Shown here in pieces: positions 59,555 to 64,000 of a stretch of DNA of 64,000 nt. The notes below the pieces were generated by a model that was not told the DNA's origin, did no database searches, and was given only the letters and a program-made list of their open reading frames with translations. The DNA comes from Streptomyces sp. NBC_00425. Lineage in GTDB: Bacteria > Actinomycetota > Actinomycetes > Streptomycetales > Streptomycetaceae. Both the position numbers and the translations under genes were made by a program. The DNA lies in assembly GCF_036030735.1 (NCBI RefSeq), contig NZ_CP107928.1, positions 2,852,001 to 2,916,000 on the forward strand, read 5' to 3'. Every line of letters begins with the position of its first letter. The stretch's first letter is position 1.

Positions 59555-60259
59555 ATGGCTGTGAGCGTGACGTTGCGCGGGGTGAGTCGCCGGTATCCCG
59601 GGCTGACCGCTCTGGACGAGATCGATCTGGAGGTCGCAGCCGGCGAGGTGGTGATGCTGACCGGGCCGTCCGGCGCTGGCAAATCCACCGTCCTGCATGT
59701 GACGGGCGGCATGGACCAGCCCGACGAGGGGCACATCGAGATCGACGGCACACAACTGATACCCCGGGATCTGGACCGTCACCGGCGGCGTGTCGGCTTC
59801 GTCTTCCAGCGCTTCCACCTGCTGCCCGCGCTGACCGCGCTGGACAACGTGCTCGCCCCCGTCCTGCCGCGCAGGGTGGACTTCGACCGGCGTGCGCGCG
59901 GCATGGAGCTGCTCGAAGCTGTCGGACTGGAGCAGCGGGCCGACGCCCTGCCCTCGCAGTTGTCGGGCGGCCAGCAGCAACGCGTCGCCGTCGCACGGGC
60001 GTTGGTCAACCGGCCGGGACTGTTACTGGCCGACGAGCCCACGGGCAACCTGGACAGCGTCATCGGGCGGGAGATCATCGACCTGCTGATGTCGCTGCGC
60101 GAGCGCTACGGGATGACGATGCTGATCGCCACGCACGACGCGGAGGTCGCCGCGGGCGGTGACCGGGTGGTGCGGCTGCAGGACGGCAGGATCACCTCGG
60201 ACCAGCGGATCACCCCGTCCGGCGACGTGTTGCACCGGCTGGGGGGCCTGCGGCCGTGA
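59555..60259 (+). CDS. ABC transporter ATP-binding protein (MacB/LolD type), with TTA codon
   Basis: A 234-residue ATPase: [20 protein letters not shown], Walker [11 protein letters not shown]-loop [17 protein letters not shown], signature [17 protein letters not shown], Walker [15 protein letters not shown]-loop IATHDAEVA. It pairs with the FtsX-like permease by a GTGA overlap. Codon 157 (60023-60025) is TTA, the rare leucine codon. ATG 59555 has GAGGGCGAGG upstream; ATG 59531 is possible, and ATG 59504 would overlap the operator-like dyad. Confidence 0.92.
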   Translation: MAVSVTLRGVSRRYPGLTALDEIDLEVAAGEVVMLTGPSGAGKSTVLHVTGGMDQPDEGHIEIDGTQLIPRDLDRHRRRVGFVFQRFHLLPALTALDNVLAPVLPRRVDFDRRARGMELLEAVGLEQRADALPSQLSGGQQQRVAVARALVNRPGLLLADEPTGNLDSVIGREIIDLLMSLRERYGMTMLIATHDAEVAAGGDRVVRLQDGRITSDQRITPSGDVLHRLGGLRP

Positions 60260-63090
60260 TGGCGATGATTCTCGATCAGCTACGGCGGCGACGCGGGCGC
60301 GCGCTGGCCCTGGCTGCCGGGATCCTGGTGGCGGCGACCAGTTTCACCCTGCTGACCGCGACGGTGAGCACGAGCCAGGCGACCACCGTGGGCACGGTAC
60401 GGAAGAACGCACGCTCCGCGTACGACGTCCTGGTACGCCCGCCCGACTCGCAGACGGACGTGGAGCGGCGCAGCGGTCTGGTCACGCCGAACTTCCTGTC
60501 CGGCACGTTCGGCGGCATCACCGTCGACCAGTACCGGCGCATCCGCGGCATGGCCGGGGTCGACGTGGCCGCGCCGGTCGCCAACATCGGCTACCTCATG
60601 GTGGCGAGCACCGTCACGGTGGACGTGTCCCGCTTCCTGGACGGCAAGGCGTCCCGGCAGATCCTGCGCATCCGACCTACCCTCACCTCCGGACTGGGCA
60701 ACTACCGCACCTCGGACGAGTACGTCTACCTCACCCGCTCCCCCCTGACGTCGGCATCGGAGTCGGACGGCCTCTTCGAGTCCGACACCCTGGAAACAGG
60801 TGCGGCCGACAAGAGCACCCAGCGGTACCGGATCAAGGGGAAGTACGACGTCTGCTTCTACTTCAACCGGGACAAGACCGAGCAGACCGAGTTCAACCTG
60901 GAACTGCCCTTGAAGCCGAACATCATCGCCGAGGACCTCAGGGACAGGTCGCCGTTCGACCCCGACCTGAGTTCGCGGATGAACTGCCAGTCCAGCCAGG
61001 ACAAGGCCACCATCGACGTTCCGGTCAGTTACCCCGTGCTGCTGTCCGCCATCGACCCGGTGGCCGAGGACCGGCTGGTGGGCCTGGGCGACACCATCGT
61101 CTCAGGCCGGATGCTCACCGAGCAGGACAAGCCGTGGAGGGTGTCGGGCGCCAAGAGCGTCCACGGACAGCACGACCGCTACATACCGGCGCTGCTCAGC
61201 GACAACCCGCTGACCACCGGCACGCTCGACGCCACCGTCGAGCGGCTCGACGTCGGCGACCCGGCCGAGCTGCCCTCGAAACTGGGCAACCCGACAGCCA
61301 ACAGCTTCGTCCGAAACCTGCACGGCACGACGGTGGGCAGAACCCGGGTCGACCTGAGCAAGGGCTACCGGAAGGCACTGACCGAGGACTCGTTCGACAC
61401 CGGCAGCTACTGGACGGTCGGCCCGGTCGCCTACCACCGGACCTCCGACGGCGACCTCGCCGCGCAGCCGCATCCGCCGCAGAAGCCCAGCCTGTGGATC
61501 ACCAACACGAACCAGCAGCCGTTCCCAGGCGTCCCCGAAGAGAACCACCGGGGCACCCAGTACCGGAAGGTGACCAGTCACGCCTCCACGAACTGCATCG
61601 GGCTGGGAACCTGCGACGGCGTGGACTCCGGACGCCTGCCCAATCCCTTCGTCCACCTGGTCGGCCGATACGACACCGGCAGACTGCCCGGCTTCTCACC
61701 CCTGTCCGACGCCCCGTTGGAGACCTACCAGACGCCACAGGTCACCGGTGCGGACAGCGCGACCCGAGCGAGGCTCAACGGCAAGCCGCTGCAGCCCGAC
61801 CGCAACCTGGGCGGCTACGTCAGCCCGCCGCCCACCATGCTGACGACGATGGACTCCATCACCGCGCTCACCAAGAGCCGTCGGGTCCCGAGCCTCCAGG
61901 ACAAGGCGCCAGTCAGCGCGATCAGGGTCCGGGTGGCCGGAGTGACCGGCGTCGACACCGCCTCCCGGGCGCGGGTGAACGCCGTGGCCGGGGCGATCCG
62001 GGCCGCCTACCCCCGGCTCCAGGTCGACGTCACCGTCGGCAGCTCGCCCGCACCGCAGACGGTGGCACTGAGCGCCTCGGCGCAGGTGACGGAGCGTTGG
62101 GTCGCCAAGGGCGTGGCACTGCGCATTCTCCGGGCGGTGGACACCAAGAGCGCGGTGCTCTTCGTGCTGGTCCTCGTCGTGTGCGCGCTCTTCCTCGGCC
62201 AGGCGGCGCTGGCCTCGGTGCGCTCGCGTCGCATCGAGATCGGCACGCTGCGCTGCCTCGGCTGGAGCAGTGGCGAAGTGCTCCGCCTGGTCCTCGCCGA
62301 ACTGGCGCTGATCGGCCTCGCCGCCGGAGCCGTGGGCACGGTGCTCGCGTACGTGCTGGGCCGGGTGCTGGGCCAGCCCGAAGCCGGCGCCAAGTCACTC
62401 CTCGTGCTCCCGGTGGCGCTCCTCTTGGCCACGGCGGCGGGCCTGATCCCCGCCTTGCTCGCCACCCGGCTGGGACCGATGGAAGCCGTCCGCCCCCCGG
62501 TGACGGCGGTCCGCCGCGCGCACCCGGTGCGTTCGGTGGCCGGACTGGCCATGCTCAACCTGCTGCGGGTGCGGGGCCGCACGCTGCTGGGTGCGGCAGG
62601 CCTGGCGCTGGGAGTGGCCGCCTTCACTGTGCTGCTCGCCCTGACGCTGGCCTTCCGGGGCGAGGTGGCCGGGTCGCTGCTCGGCAGTGCAGTGGTGGCG
62701 CAGGCGCGCGAGGCCGACTACCTCAGCGTCGCCCTCTCCCTGCTGCTGGGCGCCGCCGGCGCCATCGACGTCCTGGTCATCTCGCAGCGCGAACGCGCCG
62801 CCGATCTCGCGGTGCTGCAGGCGACCGGCTGGACCAACCGCGAGCTGGCGAAGCTGACCCTCTACGAGGGAATCGGACTGGCTCTGCTGGGCGGCCTGTC
62901 CGGTGCGGCGGCCGGTCTGGCCGGGGTGCTGACCCTCGGCCGGGGCGTGCTGCACGGTCACCTGTTCCCGGTCGCCGGCGCCGCACTGCTGGCCACGCTC
63001 GCGGCGACCGCCCTGGTGGTGGCGGCTCTGACGGTGCCGATCCGGCGGCTGTCCCGGATCGCCCCCGCCCACATGCTCGCCGCCGACTGA
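60256..63090 (+). CDS. FtsX-like ABC transporter permease
   Basis: A 944-residue permease in two halves. Membrane helix 1 (about residues 14-33) is followed by a very large extracytoplasmic domain (to about 625), then helices at roughly 630-655, 675-700 and 715-740 with the FtsX pattern (SRRIEIGTLRCLGWSSGEVL). A second, shorter set follows (LRVRGRTLLGAAGLALGVAA, then RERAADLAVLQATGWTNREL). Such permeases work with MacB-type ATPases in export or envelope stress rather than import. GTG start inside the ATPase stop codon. A strong terminator follows. Confidence 0.9.
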   Translation: MMAMILDQLRRRRGRALALAAGILVAATSFTLLTATVSTSQATTVGTVRKNARSAYDVLVRPPDSQTDVERRSGLVTPNFLSGTFGGITVDQYRRIRGMAGVDVAAPVANIGYLMVASTVTVDVSRFLDGKASRQILRIRPTLTSGLGNYRTSDEYVYLTRSPLTSASESDGLFESDTLETGAADKSTQRYRIKGKYDVCFYFNRDKTEQTEFNLELPLKPNIIAEDLRDRSPFDPDLSSRMNCQSSQDKATIDVPVSYPVLLSAIDPVAEDRLVGLGDTIVSGRMLTEQDKPWRVSGAKSVHGQHDRYIPALLSDNPLTTGTLDATVERLDVGDPAELPSKLGNPTANSFVRNLHGTTVGRTRVDLSKGYRKALTEDSFDTGSYWTVGPVAYHRTSDGDLAAQPHPPQKPSLWITNTNQQPFPGVPEENHRGTQYRKVTSHASTNCIGLGTCDGVDSGRLPNPFVHLVGRYDTGRLPGFSPLSDAPLETYQTPQVTGADSATRARLNGKPLQPDRNLGGYVSPPPTMLTTMDSITALTKSRRVPSLQDKAPVSAIRVRVAGVTGVDTASRARVNAVAGAIRAAYPRLQVDVTVGSSPAPQTVALSASAQVTERWVAKGVALRILRAVDTKSAVLFVLVLVVCALFLGQAALASVRSRRIEIGTLRCLGWSSGEVLRLVLAELALIGLAAGAVGTVLAYVLGRVLGQPEAGAKSLLVLPVALLLATAAGLIPALLATRLGPMEAVRPPVTAVRRAHPVRSVAGLAMLNLLRVRGRTLLGAAGLALGVAAFTVLLALTLAFRGEVAGSLLGSAVVAQAREADYLSVALSLLLGAAGAIDVLVISQRERAADLAVLQATGWTNRELAKLTLYEGIGLALLGGLSGAAAGLAGVLTLGRGVLHGHLFPVAGAALLATLAATALVVAALTVPIRRLSRIAPAHMLAAD

Positions 63091-63121
63091 GCCGAGCCGC
63101 CGCCACCGCCGGCGGCTTCGC

Positions 63122-63168
63122 ACAGCGGAAGACCGCGGTCGTGTTCACGGGCCGGGGTCTTCCGCTGT
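63122..63168 (+). terminator. Strong hairpin terminator after the ABC exporter
   Basis: CAGCGGAAGACC (63123-63134) and GGTCTTCCGCTG (63156-63167) form a perfect 12-pair stem, 13 with the flanking A-T, around a 21-base loop. It begins 32 bases after the permease stop. Confidence 0.8.
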
Positions 63169-63419
63169 CGTCCCGGCCGTCCTGGCAACGGGACACGGGC
63201 GGTCCACGACCCGGCGGCGGACTCGGTAGGCGGTGGCCGTGACTGAGCGCATCGGTGAATCCGTTGCCGAGGGGGCGGCCGGCCATGCAGCCGCTTGAAC
63301 TCACTCGGCCGTTCGAGATCCACGCCGACGCTTACCGAGGGAGGGGAAAGTACCGGTTCAGAGGGCGTTCATCGCTCCTTCGAGTCGGCTGTCGGATCCT
63401 GGAGCGTCGAACGAGCGTC

Positions 63420-64000
63420 ATGACTCCCAAGCCGACAGAGCTGCTCGCCAATGGCTCGGTCCTCTACCACGCGTACAGGTGGCATTGCAGGGCCAATTGG
63501 TCTCGTCACAAGGAGAAATGCAAGACGGCGGGACCCAACCAGGCCGTGTTCGGGGGCCATGGTGTGAGCTCTGGTCGAAGGCCATCGTCGTGCCGCCGCG
63601 CGCTTTCGTCGAGAGGCCCTCGCATGGCACGTTTCGCGCGAACCACGGTTCCGAGACGACGAACGCAGCACCAAGCGCCCCTCGAACTGTCAGAAGAAGC
63701 GGCTGTACTCGACGACGAACACTCCGCTTACGTCTTCATGCCGCTCGCCCCTCGGGTCGTCGAGGGGCGGCTGAAGGACCTGCGCCGACCCGACGTCGAG
63801 CGCTGGCTGCCCCCGCACGCCAGATCCCAAGAGAACGGGATCAGTCTGCCGACGGAATGGATGGAGCCCAGATCACCCTTTCGTCCCCCACCGCACGACG
63901 TCGAACGTCAGGAGATGGGGAACCAGGTCGAGAGGCGCTTGGCGATGGCCGGTACCTCCATGTTGTCCTGCGCGACTTCCTCCACGAACGGGCCGGCAAC
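63420..64000 (+). CDS. Open reading frame of doubtful status, running off the window
   Basis: An ATG at 63420 opens 193 stop-free codons to the edge: MTPKPTELLANGSVLYHAYR, then WHCRANWSRHKEKCKTAGPN. An internal ATG at 63624, with GAGAGG ahead, leads into HSAYVFMPLAPRVVEGRLKD and LRRPDVERWLPPHA. Codon bias is weak compared with the rest of the window, GC is lower, and no family is recognised. The last part overlaps a minus-strand frame with far better codon bias. It may be decayed or foreign DNA. Confidence 0.25.
   Translation, partial: MTPKPTELLANGSVLYHAYRWHCRANWSRHKEKCKTAGPNQAVFGGHGVSSGRRPSSCRRALSSRGPRMARFARTTVPRRRTQHQAPLELSEEAAVLDDEHSAYVFMPLAPRVVEGRLKDLRRPDVERWLPPHARSQENGISLPTEWMEPRSPFRPPPHDVERQEMGNQVERRLAMAGTSMLSCATSSTNGPA
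63908..64000 (-). CDS. C-terminal end of a gene entering from the right edge
   Basis: From base 64000 the minus strand reads VAGPFVEEVAQDNMEVPAIA, KRLSTWFPIS and stops at TGA (63908-63910). Almost all third positions are G or C, unlike the overlapping plus frame, so this is probably the true coding strand at the edge. Thirty residues are too few to assign a family. Confidence 0.45.
   Translation of the reverse strand, partial: VAGPFVEEVAQDNMEVPAIAKRLSTWFPIS

Overview
The window is about 72% G+C, with almost every third codon position G or C, GTG and TTG starts, and strings of ATGA/GTGA stop-start overlaps. With SepF-like, DUF6099 and LAL-type regulators and rare TTA codons, this points to an actinomycete, most likely Streptomyces. 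No rRNA, tRNA or CRISPR array was seen.

Left arm (1-8526): ordinary chromosomal genes, mostly on the minus strand. They are a Hen1 RNA methyltransferase cut by the window edge, a DUF4232 lipoprotein, an LLM-class flavin/F420 oxidoreductase, a DUF6099 protein, a MazG-like pyrophosphohydrolase overlapping an AAA ATPase, a SepF-like protein, a divergent yceI/marR pair with three operator-like sites, and a protein I do not recognise.

Centre (9522-37233): one very long plus-strand operon for a surface or extracellular polysaccharide of the Wzx/Wzy type. It holds an initiating sugar-1-phosphate transferase, an AlgD-like nucleotide-sugar dehydrogenase, three glycosyltransferases, two polysaccharide co-polymerases with degenerate kinase-like tails, a glutamine-dependent asparagine-synthase-like amidotransferase, a fused two-domain oxidoreductase, a heparinase II/III-like lyase, a parallel beta-helix lipoprotein, an O-antigen-ligase/polymerase, a flippase, a pyruvyl transferase, and a sugar-making module (C-methyltransferase, nucleotidyltransferase, PIG-L deacetylase, epimerase, DUF4910 protein, RmlC-like epimerase, GSA-type aminotransferase). 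The combination suggests an amidated or pyruvylated uronate-containing glycan that carries a C-methylated amino or deoxy sugar. The first gene has a TTA codon at position 2, so the operon may depend on the bldA tRNA. A long leader with a strong hairpin and G-rich tandem repeats lies upstream. A PAP2 phosphatase converges on the operon end.

Right of centre (38399-48233): a LAL regulator, an alpha/beta hydrolase with Cys in place of the catalytic Ser, an AraC regulator, a relic of an MMPL transporter, a Ppx/GppA phosphatase, an orphan RHH antitoxin-like protein and a modABC molybdate transporter.

Right arm (48234-64000): accessory DNA. It starts with a scrap heap (MFS relic joined to an IS3 transposase fragment, a winged-helix C-terminal relic, an IS5 transposase fragment, a dihydrolipoamide dehydrogenase N-terminus). 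Then come small regulator-plus-enzyme modules: TetR/SDR/SnoaL, two paralogous TetR genes around an oxidoreductase - hydrolase - EthD-like - crotonase operon, an SDR, and a PadR-controlled ABC exporter. Nearly every regulator gene here has a recognisable dyad in its promoter region. The last 900 bases hold a terminator and weakly coding, conflicting reading frames.
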